A DNA stretch of 64,000 nucleotides from Trichostrongylus colubriformis (GCA_963978905.1 OZ022256.1:29165426-29229425); one strand, 5' to 3'; counted from the first letter of the stretch, positions 43,454 to 54,579 are shown. Program-made: numbers and translations. The notes: generated from the sequence alone by a model not told the origin.

Positions 43454-46170
43454 ATCTGCCAAGATCTGAAACATTATAGTGAAGGAGTGATGAATTGTAA
43501 AATTTTCACGAATGCGTCGTCACGAGCAAAACTTTCTACTAAGACCTTATTGTATTTGGAACAATTTGAAGAAAGTGTAACAAAACGACGGATATGACTT
43601 GTTCATTTTTTGCTGGCGATTATCCATGAAGATACTTAGACATGATGGATGACGTTTACTAGAACGCATTACAGATATAAGCAGCCGCCTCCCTTGCGGA
43701 GTGCTCAAAAGGTGCTCGCAGTGTGGATTTTTTGCTAGAGCTTTCCGTTAAATCGAGTGGAGCCACCTTATATATATCATTCTCCACAGTTTGAAACGGG
43801 AATGCTCATCTCATCTAGGTGAGTAATACACGAATACACGAAAGGAGCAGAAACGGCTGAGGAGAGGATTTCAGAAGTTGCGCAAGAATTTATGCACCAA
43901 CCTCTCAGTAGTGGCATTGTACGAAACAACTCATGTCCATTTTTGCTAAACGGCCCTACGGGTGGGGCAAATAATGGGTTCCAACTGGGGAGAGATTTTC
44001 GCAAAGAAATTCTTGGTTTTTGAGTTTGTGAACACTTGTATCTAAAAATGAACCGAAATAGTCACCTTTAGAATATCAGGCTACCCCTAGTTATCTCTTT
44101 CAGCGAGTTTCACCGTTCTAATTTCTCGGTCCTGCAACCGCTCATAGTGCGAAGGTTTTTCGTGCGAAGCCGGTAGGATATTTGTGCTTAGGTGGTAGAA
44201 TTACCCGCAGGAAATAAGTTCCAGACGAATCAAATTTTGACGCAAATTTGAAAATTTCTGCTGGGCATTGGACATATCCACTGCATGACGTTCGATGGCG
44301 GGCGCGACGGAGCCGGTTGCTAGGAATTCTCGTATTGTCATTTTTGCCGGCACATGTTTCATTGATATCAATCGAAATTATTATCTATTTACTCATTTGC
44401 ATAGAAGATAGACCACGATCCAGGTCACTCAACGTTACTCAAAATTAGGGTCAAAATACGATGTCTAGAAGTGTGCACAGGCAGTTTGAATCCTGACACT
44501 AATATGGAAGTCATTCAGCCCGAAAACGTCAATTTTGTACGCTACGGGTCCTTATGTACTGTAAAGTGGCCTCACAAAATTTGCTAGGAACTTAAAAGAA
44601 ACCGCTAAAGTCGATTTGATACGCCGACAAGGAAAATATTGCATAAAGCGACATACACGAAGATAAAGAAGTCTATCCAGAAAAATGGAAAACTTTGCCA
44701 CTACAGGTCCGAGCCATCCGATCGCTGAACATGCTTGCTTTGGAGTATACTGATAGGGCTCTTATGCACTTTCACGTGCTAGAGGCAGCACATTATTTTT
44801 ATTTTTGTCTGTATATTGCCTTGTTTTCAGTGTATAATAAGGGAAACAAAAAGTACTCGTTGGAGTTAGTAAGCTAGTATCTCGCTTTCGAAGGAATCTT
44901 TGCTCATCTCTTTTTGACTTAGCAGGGCAATCAGCAAAAATGGACAACGCCTCCATGATCACGTATCCTCAGTACGATGCAAGTACCGTTTTCATAACGC
45001 ATAGCCTGAAAGATGCACCAACTAACAGATTGTGCTCCTTAGGAGACAGAAAGTGGTACTTTCCGAAGATAGGCTGTCTTCGAAATTGAAGAGGTCTCAA
45101 ATTATTAGAGCAATGTTAACCCATTCACGACTGCGCCTGTTTTCAAAAAATGGCGCGTTCGGACCGGATCGATTGCGACTGCCTGCTTGCTGTCGGCCAT
45201 TGTGGCTGACATGAGGCCATCCCAAAATTTTCTCCGTTTTCAATGTGTTTTTTTGTCAAAGTACTTAAGAGGACGAAGCTGCGCTAGAAGTCTACTTGGT
45301 ACTAATTAGCAGTTGGGAGGAGCCACTCCACTGCATCCGACGCTATTTTACTCGAGGTTTAAACCAAAGCCTCACTTTAGGGGAACGCCGCTATCCTCCC
45401 AAAGTAAGGTAGAATATGCCTGAGTATACAAACTGATGGGGGAACGGAAGGGAGGAACGACAGAGCGAAGGTTTTTTGGCACTATTCAGCTATCACTCCC
45501 AAACACTGCGAATTGTTTAGAAATATAAATTTCGCTGAAACTTTGTTTGTGGGGGTTGTTTAGGGTGCAGACCACAAATATGACATCAATTTGTGGTGCG
45601 GACGCGTTTGGCTTAAGGGCACCAGTAGGGAGGGAAATTTGAGATCTGGGACTGGATGTTCTCTGAAACGAACTTTCTACTTCAGAAGAGGTCACATGTG
45701 ATGAAAATCGCGTTAAAAAAACGCGGCTTGGGGTCTTATGACGGTCCCGCAGCACGGCACGTCGTTATGCGGTTATGCGGCCGAGGGAGTCGCCGTGGAG
45801 GGGCGGGACAACAATCGCAGCCGGCTGGTTCAGACTCTGCCTGTCCTCAGTCCACTCCGGTCAGAGACGCAGAAAACGAGAGAAGGGGTTTTCGAGTTCC
45901 TATTTCTCGGTTTTTTCGCCGTTTTATGTCGTTCTTTCTCCACTGTTATATTGCTGAGCACCTCTACTTTCGTAATCCCCCAATTTGCCAAAATTACCCC
46001 TACCGGTGTCTTTAAGATGACGCCAGCCTTGTTCATTTGTGCTGTAGTGCTGCTAATGTAATTGGGAGGCGGGGGGTCATCGTCCCGCTGTCGTCTTTCA
46101 CGTGTCTCTGACGTGACTATGCTATAGTTATAAATTTCACATTCAGGAATAAATTTTCGTCTGAACCATA

Positions 46171-46604
46171 GAAAAAGGAAGGATCCTTGGTGCTAAGGTA
46201 GTTGGGGGGGGGGGCCACTGCAGTAGTGTCTCTGCGTCTCTAACGCAGGGCTAGAGCGCAGAGAAGCCATAGCGCCAGCCGAATCGGGTTCGAATTCTGC
46301 TTATAAACGATTCTACAAAGCAAATTTGTGCTTGTTTTTTCATCCTATGTTAGCCTAAGCCTTGGAGAAGGAGATTTCCTTCCTCTAGGCTTAGGCAAAT
46401 ACGCGTAAGTGGTTGTTTAGTCTAGTTGCAGCTAATTTTTCGTAATATACCAATGGAAGAATAATTCAATCGTTTATTTCAATTAGTTAGCTGTATCTAG
46501 GCATAAAATAACCTTAAGAGTGCCTATGAGCAGAAATTGGGCGCGACTCTTGCCTTTGTCGAGTGCCCCCCCAACTACCTTAGCACCGGATCCTTCCTCT
46601 TAAG
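46171..46604. mobile_element. Foldback element with GGAAGGATCC ends and G-tract
   Basis: AAGGAAGGATCCTTGGTGC followed by TAAGGTAGTTGGGGGGGG at the left is mirrored by CCCCCCCAACTACCTTAGCA followed by GGATCCTTCCT at the right. About 40-bp inverted ends enclose about 350 bp, with two CTTAGGC-containing segments that resemble the tandem unit at 21796. Confidence 0.6.
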
Positions 46605-46969
46605 GCTTAGGCAAAACTTGCGCGAACAACGTGTGCCTTTATTTAAAGGAACCGGAAGGGGGTCCGATACAAGAGGAACATAAAAAGAAATGAGCATTTC
46701 TTAACGAACGCAGAAGGTTAGAAGCGATAATCGGTAAAAAAACCCGAATTCAAAAGTGCATCGCTGCGGTGTGTATTCGCGCCTCATTCGCATCATCGCA
46801 CTGGCGTTCCGAGTTGTCCGCTATAGGAGACGGCCGCGGGCCAACTTTAGTTGTAGCACCTGACTCCCAGCGCAGTGGAGTGGCCATTCCCAACTACATT
46901 AGTACTCATGTAAGTACATCTAGAATCAACATAGGAAAGAACAAAGGAGAAGGTAAAAGGAATGAACAA

Positions 46970-47108
46970 CTTTATAATAGAAATATCTTCTCTTGGCACC
47001 ATGCCACGGCGTCAAATTGGCGAGTTTGTGCAATGGCGGCCACTTGAACACGTCCACACTACGTCTGTTCTACCGTAAGCCAAAATCACTCCCTTACGGT
47101 GTCTTTAA
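46970..47108 (-). repeat. Inverted fragment of the 756-bp repeat unit
   Basis: On the - strand it reads AAAGACACCGTAAGGGAGTG, then GTAGAACAGACGTAGTGTGG and GGCATGGTGCCAA(G/A)AGAAGAT, as at 21796-21930 and 22552-22690. Confidence 0.7.
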
Positions 47109-47552
47109 GTGAAAGCAATTGCATTTAAGTAAAATTAAACGACGCTAGCGCCTCAAATGATGTCATTGTCATTATTCGTTGTCAGCACCCCAAGTAATCC
47201 ATCTGAGCTTAGTTTCAGTGATTTTGGCGAAAGTGAGCTATTGCACTAATTTGGTGCAATTGCACTACATTGGCGGCAACGTCAAAACCGGATGTTATAT
47301 TCGTGCACCACAAATAACCTCTGTGGGCGAAGTTCAAGTGAATTAGGTGCTAAAAAGTTCGCGCACTAATTTGGCGCAGCCGGCGCCAATTCCGGTCGGG
47401 GCCAAAGATGGGTGTCATATCTGTGATCGGCACCCTGCACAACCCCCGTAGATGAAGTTTCAGTGGAAACCATTTTTTCGTCCAGCCGAAGGTTTTGGGT
47501 TTTCATAAGAGAGCAGGCCTATTTTTTCCGGTCCATGGCTTGTATAAAGGAG

Positions 47553-47737
47553 TATACCGAAGAATGAAAACATAGAAGAACCATGATATGATACGCCGTG
47601 ATCTTGTTTGTTATGTAGTATAAAAGTTGACCGAACCGGTAAGGTTCACTTTATTCTGCAGTTACCGGGTCAATAAAAGGTCAGTCAGTTGCTTCCTCCA
47701 CGTTGCAGAGAGAACACTGAACAAGGGAACCAGTGTA
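47553..47737 (+). repeat. 5' LTR of Bel/Pao element 2
   Basis: Contains TATAAAAG (about 47620) and AATAAAAG (about 47673), possible promoter and polyadenylation signals. The partner is 54213-54397. Confidence 0.92.
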
Positions 47738-47755
47738 TGGTGCATCGGCCGTCCG
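47738..47755 (+). promoter_or_regulatory. Primer-binding site for tRNA-Gly, element 2
   Basis: TGGTGCATCGGCCG, immediately after the LTR, complements the 3' end of nematode tRNA-Gly (...CGGCCGATGCA-CCA) over 14 bases. tRNA sequence from general knowledge. Confidence 0.72.
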
Positions 47756-47762
47756 CAAGAAG

Positions 47763-49067
47763 ATGACAACCTCACTCTCCGCCAGGCAAGGACTGCTGAC
47801 GAAGACCACTGGACGACTGAAGACTCTTCTCGATGAAATCTCTGAGACACTTCGGACCCGAACTTCTGAAGATGAAGAAGTCAAAGAGAATGGGAGCAGT
47901 AGAGAAGAACATGATATGCAAAAAAGAAGCTTACAGTTGAAGAAACTCAAGAAAGCCGTTGAAACCGCAAGTACCAGCGTCGAAAATGCCCTACAAACTT
48001 ACACTGCAGCAGCTGACATGCTCGACACAAGCACTCCAGATCTGAGTGCAATTCTGGACAAAGTTTTGTCAAATTCATCGGTGGCACAAGACCTCCTTCT
48101 GTGCGCTCAGACGACTATGGTAGAGCTCGACATGGCCTTGGAAGAGCTACCCATGGTTACGTCAGCGTCGCAGGAAGAAGAAACGACTCCGGTACAACTC
48201 GCTCCCATACCTGTACCCAAATTCAGTGGGAAAATATGGGAGTGGGAGAGTTTCTGGAGCGCTTTCGAGTACTCAGTCCACACCAGAAGAATAGGAGACA
48301 TCTACAAGATGAACTACTTGTTAGATTCCCTTGAAGGAGAAGCGAGACAGTCGCTCAAACAATTCCAAATTAGTGGATCTACATATACAATGGCGATCAA
48401 CCATTTGAAGAAGAAATACGGGAATCCTCAACTGTTGCTTGATGAACTGGTTGGACAACTCAAAAACTGCCGCGCAAACAGTCGGCGCATTGAGGATCAA
48501 AGGATTCTTTACGAAGAGCTTTCATCAATTCTCAGCCAGATGTCCTCAAAAGGAGAATGCATAGACACAGCCCTCCTACAAAAACAAATTTTGAGCAAGT
48601 TTTGTGAGCGCATTCAGCGCCACGTTCTGAGAAAAAAGCATGAACAATCAGGTAGCGAAAGGTGGACAACAAGTCTTCTCCTTTCTCATGTGCACGATTT
48701 CATCAACACCGAGATCGAAATACAACACAACATTGAAGAACCAAGTCAGGATCAACACATGTTACGACAAGATAGCATGGTCAGAAGAATCACAAACACT
48801 CGCAACATTAATGAACGAAACCACGTCTGCTTCTTCTGCAGAAGTAGTAGCCATTCTCCAAGAGACTGCACGGAATACAGGACACGACAGCAAAGACTGG
48901 ACCGCATGAAACGCCTTTCCCTTTGTATGAACTGTGGAGAAGCAAACCACATGGCTAGCACATGCACAAAGGGTGCATGTCGGATATGTCATCAAATCAT
49001 ACATCGATATGCCGACAAGCTGATCCTTCAATGGATAAAGAATCAACGCATTTCCGAAAGAAAGTAG
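47763..49067 (+). CDS. Gag of Bel/Pao element 2
   Basis: 434 residues from the first ATG (the frame is open a little upstream). Coiled-coil-like N-terminus, the Bel/Pao gag core VPKFSGKIWEWESFWSAFEY with MNYLLDSLEGEA, and C-terminal CCHC knuckles (CFFCRSSSHSPRDC, CMNCGEANHMASTC) plus the start of a third (CRICHQ). The third knuckle is completed in the pol frame, so the gag frame runs off at about 48990 and ends at 49067 after 25 unrelated residues. It overlaps pol by 106 bp. Confidence 0.85.
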   Translation: MTTSLSARQGLLTKTTGRLKTLLDEISETLRTRTSEDEEVKENGSSREEHDMQKRSLQLKKLKKAVETASTSVENALQTYTAAADMLDTSTPDLSAILDKVLSNSSVAQDLLLCAQTTMVELDMALEELPMVTSASQEEETTPVQLAPIPVPKFSGKIWEWESFWSAFEYSVHTRRIGDIYKMNYLLDSLEGEARQSLKQFQISGSTYTMAINHLKKKYGNPQLLLDELVGQLKNCRANSRRIEDQRILYEELSSILSQMSSKGECIDTALLQKQILSKFCERIQRHVLRKKHEQSGSERWTTSLLLSHVHDFINTEIEIQHNIEEPSQDQHMLRQDSMVRRITNTRNINERNHVCFFCRSSSHSPRDCTEYRTRQQRLDRMKRLSLCMNCGEANHMASTCTKGACRICHQIIHRYADKLILQWIKNQRISERK

Positions 49068-52000
49068 TAACAACAACTCAAAGTCACAACCCTCCACCAC
49101 AGAGGAAAACAAGGCAAAACTTCGTCTCTTCTACATCGAACGAAGACGACGATACCAACGACGACAACGTCGAAACAGTGGTATGCATGAAGAGTACCAC
49201 TACAGGAGCAACAGCAAAAGAATGCGTTCTCGTAGGAGAAGCGCAGGTATTCAATGCGGAAACACAAGCATTGGAAACAATCCACATTCTCTTGGACACA
49301 GGTGCAGATCGGTCATTCATAAGAGAAGATCTCGCGCGTCGTCTCCAACTGAAGAATACTGACACCCTTCGGATGAGTGTCAACACTTTCGGCAGTCAAC
49401 AATCGAAGGAACTAGTGTGTGGCATCACTAATCTCCAACTGTTCGACTGCTCCGGACAACCCCACTGGTTCCGAGTTGCTCGTATTCCCCACATAACCGA
49501 AAAACTTCAGAGAAGCCATCTCACGCTAGAAGACAAGCACTATCTCGCAGAAAACCATATCAAGCTATCAGTCAGTCAAAATTCTCCAGAAGTATGTCCC
49601 GAAGTTCTATTGGGTTGTAGCGATGCATTTTCTCTGATCGACAAACAAGAACGTCAGACGTCAAAAACGCTTCCATCAGGACTACGATTGATTCCTTCAC
49701 TATTGGGATACCTCATTACGGGACCAACCAACGACTACACCCCAAATACAGCAGTGACGAAAACCACAACATCTGTGACACATGACGAAGACAGTCGAAA
49801 ATGGGACGAATTTCTCGCGCTACAGACCTCAGGGATTGAAGAATTCGTGGGAACTAAAACGCAAGAGAAAGAAATGGAAAACGAGAAAATATGGGAGAAG
49901 TTCAAAGCAACGATTGAACACCACGCGGACGGATACCATGTCCAACTACCTTGGAAAGGAGGGGCGACCTCCCTCCCTGACAACAGATCCATCGCCTATA
50001 AACGTCTATGCCTCAACCTCACAAGACTTCGAAGTACCCCAGAAATACTAGAACAGTACCATCAAACTTTCAAGGAGCAACTCAACAAAGGCATCATTGA
50101 GGAAATCGATGTCCACCAACCAGCAACGGGAAAAATAGTGCATTATCTTAGTCACCAAGCGGTGATCACGCCAACCAAAGAGTTCACAAAACTTCGAGTA
50201 GTAATCGATGCCTCAGCTCATTTGAAAGGCCGACCATCCTTAAATGATGTACTCCATCAAGGACCAGTAATCCTACCACTTATGCGGGACTTGCTCCTTC
50301 GGTTCAGACTTGGACACATCGCAATGATCGCAGATGTGGAGAAAGCTTTTCTACAGATTCACCTCAAAGTAGAAGATCGAGATGCCACTCGCTGTTTATG
50401 GGTCAGAGATCCCACAAAAGCACCCACAGCATCCAACCTTGTCGAGTATCGCTTTACCAGAGTAACATTCGGATTGAATTGCTCGCCATTTCTGCTAGCT
50501 GGGACCATTAAACATCATCTTCAGGACAACACATGTCACAAAGAACTAGCCAAGGAAATTCACAACAATGTCTACGTCGATAATGTAATACTCACAGCAT
50601 CTAACGGAAAAGAAGCCTTGGAAAAATATAAGAAATCGAAAGCGATATTCACCGAGATGAATATGAACCTCCGTGGATACCTCACCAATAATGGAGACGT
50701 CAACAAAAATATTCCATCACACGACAGAAGTATGCAGTGCATCACGAAAGTCCTTGGAATCTTATGGGATTCAGCGAAGGATAGCATAACTGTCAATGTT
50801 CATTTTGCTGCCCATCCCGTGATCACGAAAAAGATAGTCTCAGAACATATCGCGTCTATCTATGACCCCATGGGCTGGCTAACTCCACTCATGTTGAAAG
50901 GAAAACTGTTCCTGCAACATCTTTGGATACGTGGATATGACTGGAACACGGAGCTCAACAAAGAAGATTCAATGCTGTGGAATAAAAGGATTGCTCAAAT
51001 GCAAGGCTTCAAACGAACCTTTCAACGTCAGATTTCACCTCTTCAGTCAGATGTGAAGCTTGCCGTATTTGCCGATGCTAGTAAGCGAGCTATGGCAGCA
51101 TGTGCATATGTGGTTGCAACGAATACTTCGCACCTAGTGTTTGCACGATCCAAATTAGCACAAGCTAAAGGACCCCCTACAGTTCCAAAGATGGAAATGC
51201 ATGCCGTCACAATGGCTGTCAGGATGGCACGTACGGTGTACAATGCCTTGGCTGAACAACTCAAAATCATATCTATCGTCATATTCACAGATTCGGAAAT
51301 CGTTCTCAACTGGCTCACCACCTACCTCATCAAAAAGGACATCGGCCGCTTTGTGACGAATCGAATAATGGAGATTCGCAAAATCATCAACGATGTCGAC
51401 TGTTCCATACTATTCGGACATGTCAGTACGAATGAGAACCCAGCAGACAGCGCAACTAGAGGTCTGACGGCAAAGGAAATGGAAAACCATCTCTGGTGGG
51501 AAGGACCAGAATTCCTGAAACAATTAGAGCAAAAGTATTTACTGGAACGTCAACTGACTAATCTTCCCAATGATACACAGGAAGAAAGGACCGACACAAT
51601 TCATGTGAATTTCAACGTGAAAACAACGTCAAACGCCGAAAACACACGCGACAATGAATTATTGGATTGGAGCAGGCACAATACAGTGACTTCGGCACAA
51701 ACATCCATAGCATATGCACTACGTTTCCTGAGGAAGATATGCCTTCAAGTTCCCAAAAAACTCGCTTCAAGAATCGACTTGAAAATACCTGAACTGAAGA
51801 TACGACAAGACACCAAATATATTACCGCAACAGAAAGGGAATCTGCATTACGTGTCATCATAAGTGCCCACCAAAGGATACACGTCACCGAACAACTTAA
51901 AAGATCCCTGAAGAATCTTAACTTACGACCAGATCGGCATGGCTTACTACGATGTCAAGGAAGACTGGACAATGCGCATATCTCCGAAGACACGAAACAC

Positions 52001-53137
52001 CCTATATTCATTGCAGCAAAAACACCGCTTGCACTATGCATCATCAGAGATGCCCATCTTCCACTCCATCTCGGTATTTCCCACACGATGGCTACGGTAA
52101 GGAGCAAATTCTGGATCCCAAAACTCAGACAGCAAGTCCAACGTCTAACGAATCAATGCATACCGTGCCAAAGGATGAATGCTTTACCATTTCCATACCC
52201 AGCGATGGGCCCGTTACCAGAACGACGCGTTGTGAGTACCAAGCCTTTTGAAAATGTTGGAATCGACTACTTTGGCCCCTTCACTGCAAAAGGGACTAAC
52301 GCCAACAGTAAAGTCTATGGAATCATTATCACGTGCATGACGACCAGAATGATCCATATAGAAGCTGTCACGGACATGTCAACAGACAAACTGCTCCTAG
52401 CACTTCGAAGGTTTTTCGCCCGTCGAGGAATACCCAGAACAATTACTTCCGACAACGGACCTTCATTTCACTTGGGAGACCAAATACTCAAGGATGCTAT
52501 CCCCTCTATCACAAACGATGACCGTTTTCGAGACACAATGGCACGAAGAGGGATTGATTGGACAACCATTACGCCTTACGCTCCGTGGCAGGGAGCCTTT
52601 TATGAACGGTTGATCAAATCAATAAAGCACTCCTTCTACAAGGCCATTGGAGATCGTCCCTTGAGTGAAGAGGAGCTGACAACATTACTACATGAGATCG
52701 AAGGATCCTTGAATACACGACCACTCACATACCAAGGATCAGCACATGAAGACTTAAAACCATTACGCCCAATCGATTTCATAACGAAGGATATTGAGAT
52801 TACGTACCCCTTTGGAGACTTGGAACAGGATCGAGAGGATTCAGATTATCGTCCTCCTCAAGAAATGATGCGTCTCCATACACGAAAACAAGCGCAAGAA
52901 GCCCTAGCATCCACTCTCAAAGTGACGGAGAAGTTTTGGAACACGTGGCACAAAATTTACCTCCGAGAACTACGAGAAGCACATAAAACACACATGGACA
53001 GAAAGCGGGCAGGACGTAAAGAACCGAAGGAAGGGATGATTGTCTTAATAGCGGACGCTAACCTCCCACGTAACTCATGGAAGCTTGGACGTATAACCGC
53101 GCTGAAACCAGGAAAGGACGGAGCTATTAGGTTGTAA
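48962..53137 (+). CDS. Pol of Bel/Pao element 2 (protease, RT, RNase H, integrase)
   Basis: 1391 residues, uninterrupted. Protease: ILLDTGADRSFI at about 109. RT: VVIDASAHLKGRPSLND, IADVEKAFLQIHL, RFTRVTFGLNCSPFLLAG and NNVYVDNVILT (catalytic, about 536). RNase H: AVFADASKRAMAA (about 698) and FTDSEIVLNWL. Integrase: HLPLHLGISH with CIPCQ, VGIDYFGPF, ITSDNGPSFH and APWQGAFYERL (D-D-E complete). C-terminal IVLIADANLPRNSWKLGRI. All catalytic residues seem present. The ATG at 48962 is only the first in the frame; the natural start is gag. The last codons before TAA (53135-53137) come from the inserted element; the true tail resumes at 54028. Confidence 0.9.
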   Translation: MHKGCMSDMSSNHTSICRQADPSMDKESTHFRKKVVTTTQSHNPPPQRKTRQNFVSSTSNEDDDTNDDNVETVVCMKSTTTGATAKECVLVGEAQVFNAETQALETIHILLDTGADRSFIREDLARRLQLKNTDTLRMSVNTFGSQQSKELVCGITNLQLFDCSGQPHWFRVARIPHITEKLQRSHLTLEDKHYLAENHIKLSVSQNSPEVCPEVLLGCSDAFSLIDKQERQTSKTLPSGLRLIPSLLGYLITGPTNDYTPNTAVTKTTTSVTHDEDSRKWDEFLALQTSGIEEFVGTKTQEKEMENEKIWEKFKATIEHHADGYHVQLPWKGGATSLPDNRSIAYKRLCLNLTRLRSTPEILEQYHQTFKEQLNKGIIEEIDVHQPATGKIVHYLSHQAVITPTKEFTKLRVVIDASAHLKGRPSLNDVLHQGPVILPLMRDLLLRFRLGHIAMIADVEKAFLQIHLKVEDRDATRCLWVRDPTKAPTASNLVEYRFTRVTFGLNCSPFLLAGTIKHHLQDNTCHKELAKEIHNNVYVDNVILTASNGKEALEKYKKSKAIFTEMNMNLRGYLTNNGDVNKNIPSHDRSMQCITKVLGILWDSAKDSITVNVHFAAHPVITKKIVSEHIASIYDPMGWLTPLMLKGKLFLQHLWIRGYDWNTELNKEDSMLWNKRIAQMQGFKRTFQRQISPLQSDVKLAVFADASKRAMAACAYVVATNTSHLVFARSKLAQAKGPPTVPKMEMHAVTMAVRMARTVYNALAEQLKIISIVIFTDSEIVLNWLTTYLIKKDIGRFVTNRIMEIRKIINDVDCSILFGHVSTNENPADSATRGLTAKEMENHLWWEGPEFLKQLEQKYLLERQLTNLPNDTQEERTDTIHVNFNVKTTSNAENTRDNELLDWSRHNTVTSAQTSIAYALRFLRKICLQVPKKLASRIDLKIPELKIRQDTKYITATERESALRVIISAHQRIHVTEQLKRSLKNLNLRPDRHGLLRCQGRLDNAHISEDTKHPIFIAAKTPLALCIIRDAHLPLHLGISHTMATVRSKFWIPKLRQQVQRLTNQCIPCQRMNALPFPYPAMGPLPERRVVSTKPFENVGIDYFGPFTAKGTNANSKVYGIIITCMTTRMIHIEAVTDMSTDKLLLALRRFFARRGIPRTITSDNGPSFHLGDQILKDAIPSITNDDRFRDTMARRGIDWTTITPYAPWQGAFYERLIKSIKHSFYKAIGDRPLSEEELTTLLHEIEGSLNTRPLTYQGSAHEDLKPLRPIDFITKDIEITYPFGDLEQDREDSDYRPPQEMMRLHTRKQAQEALASTLKVTEKFWNTWHKIYLRELREAHKTHMDRKRAGRKEPKEGMIVLIADANLPRNSWKLGRITALKPGKDGAIRL

Positions 53138-54025
53138 GGAAAGTTCTGGCCGCTTTTTCGCAATCACAAGATAAATTTAAATATCAGAGCGCGTCAACAT
53201 GAATCAGCTGACATATTGTGCTCGTTAGATAGAGAAAAAGTTGCTCTTTCAGAATACATGTTTTATTTGGAATGCCACAAGGTTTTCAATTTATTAGGGA
53301 AGTTTTAAAGTGCTGCGAAAATGGCACTTTTAAGATGACTTCACTTCAAGAGTTCTTGTTTAGCCGAGTCCCAGCGAAGGTGACCACAAATGTGAATACT
53401 GCAAGAGGAGGGGGTGTATCACTGGATGGAACACATTGTCTCCGGTTTCAGAAGTGCAGAAATGAGGACGAGCTGCTCGAATTTTCAATTGATCAAATCG
53501 CTTTAACTAAAACGGCAGAAGGCGATGAGCGTCCATATTTGCAGGGGATATCCACAAGTATTGGCCCTCAACAAGCAACCTTAGCTGACCACCTCAAGTG
53601 GCCTTGATTTGGAAAAATCCAAAAAAATGGGTGCCGCGGGACCCCCCACGGCAGTCATGCGCAAGCGCATTTTTCACAAATCCTCTTCCACTAATTGAAG
53701 CAGTTGCAGGGTGAGGCCCTTACTCGTCTATCATGTTCATCAGATCTAGCGCTAACTATGCCCCACTTCCCAAAACATCTGGCCAGCTCCTTCAGTAGCA
53801 GTGTGTTCAGAAAGAGTGGCGATTTGAAGTCGACTTTTTTTCATTTCGCGCAATATAAATTATCAGCCCTTAATCAAATTGAGATGTGTAGGTATGCATA
53901 GTGTTGCCAAGAGTGTGGCGAATCTAATGGTGCTCACTCTGTGAGAAAAGATGCACTCTGAGCCGAGTTATGATCTCTCGAAGTTGAAATTTCAAAAACC
54001 GGCCAAAACTTTCCTTACAACCTAA
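53127..54025. mobile_element. Mariner-like element, 899 bp, in pol of element 2
   Basis: Inverted ends TTAGGTTGTAAGGAAAGTTC / GAACTTTCC-like inverse TTTCCTTACAACCTAA, flanked by the TA target duplication (53125-53126, 54026-54027). Ends of the same TTAGGTTG...CAACCTAA type occur at 14457 and 62004. No transposase motif was found inside; a 111-codon frame (53272-53607) resembles flanking DNA at about 54580-55000 rather than a transposase. So it is probably non-autonomous and may have captured other sequence. Confidence 0.82.
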
Positions 54026-54027
54026 TA

Positions 54028-54227
54028 TTAGAGAAGTCGAATTGTACATGCCCAATGGAAACACGCTCAGACGTCCAGTGAATTTGCTTGTTCCTTTGGA
54101 GTTGGAGAGTGAAGAAAGGGAACCGCCGAATTCATCGATGACGGAAAATCGACAAATCACGAAGCAGTACAACTTTCGTCCAAGAAGAACAACTTCGCTG
54201 AAAGGCCGGGAGTATACCGAAGAATGA
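54028..54227 (+). pseudogene. C-terminal end of pol, element 2, beyond the insertion
   Basis: Continues the pol frame after the mariner-like insert: MPNGNTLRRPVNLLVPLELE and YNFRPRR near the end, corresponding to RIIRRIINQLIPLELEE and YHLRPR of element 1. The stop codon (54225-54227) lies 12 bp inside the 3' LTR. Confidence 0.82.
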
Positions 54228-54397
54228 AAACATAGAAGAACCATGATATGATACGCCGTGATCTTGTTTGTTATGTAGTATAAAAGTTGACCGAACCGGT
54301 AAGGTTCACTTTATTCTGCAGTTACCGGGTCAATAAAAGGTCAGTCAGTTGCTTCCTCCACGTTGCAGAGAGAACACTGAACAAGGGAATCAGTATA
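54213..54397 (+). repeat. 3' LTR of Bel/Pao element 2
   Basis: Identical to 47553-47737 except for two transitions near the end. Preceded by purine-rich AAAGGCCGGGAG, a plausible polypurine tract. Confidence 0.92.
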
Positions 54398-54579
54398 AGG
54401 AGGATGCAAGCAGTTGTTCGACCGAAAAAACTTTTGTGAGTGTCAATAGGTGCTATTAGGTGGTCCATGATACTTCTGTCAGCTACATATGGCTCACACG
54501 GTCGAACAGGCCAACTCGGCGTAAGCTACCGGTGGCTGCCATGGTCGCGAATGGGTTAAAGTACATAAAAAGGCTTTCT

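Larger units (their letters stand above)
43454..47552. other. Repeat debris between the two Bel/Pao elements
   Basis: No gene supported. Recognised pieces are a sequence at 45740-46020 related to 8060-8260 and ending in TTTAAAGACACC (inverse at about 46005), a foldback at 46171-46604 and an inverted fragment of the 756-bp unit at 46970-47108. Confidence 0.55.
47553..54397 (+). mobile_element. Bel/Pao LTR retrotransposon 2 (complete, with nested insertion)
   Basis: Two 185-bp LTRs differing at only 2 positions, a perfect 5-bp duplication AGGAG (47548-47552 and 54398-54402), a tRNA-Gly-type primer-binding site, long gag and pol frames. LTR termini are TATACC...CAGTRTA rather than TG...CA. Visible damage is one frame break between gag and pol and an 899-bp DNA element in the last part of pol (53127-54025). 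It has no third ORF, unlike element 1. Confidence 0.93.
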
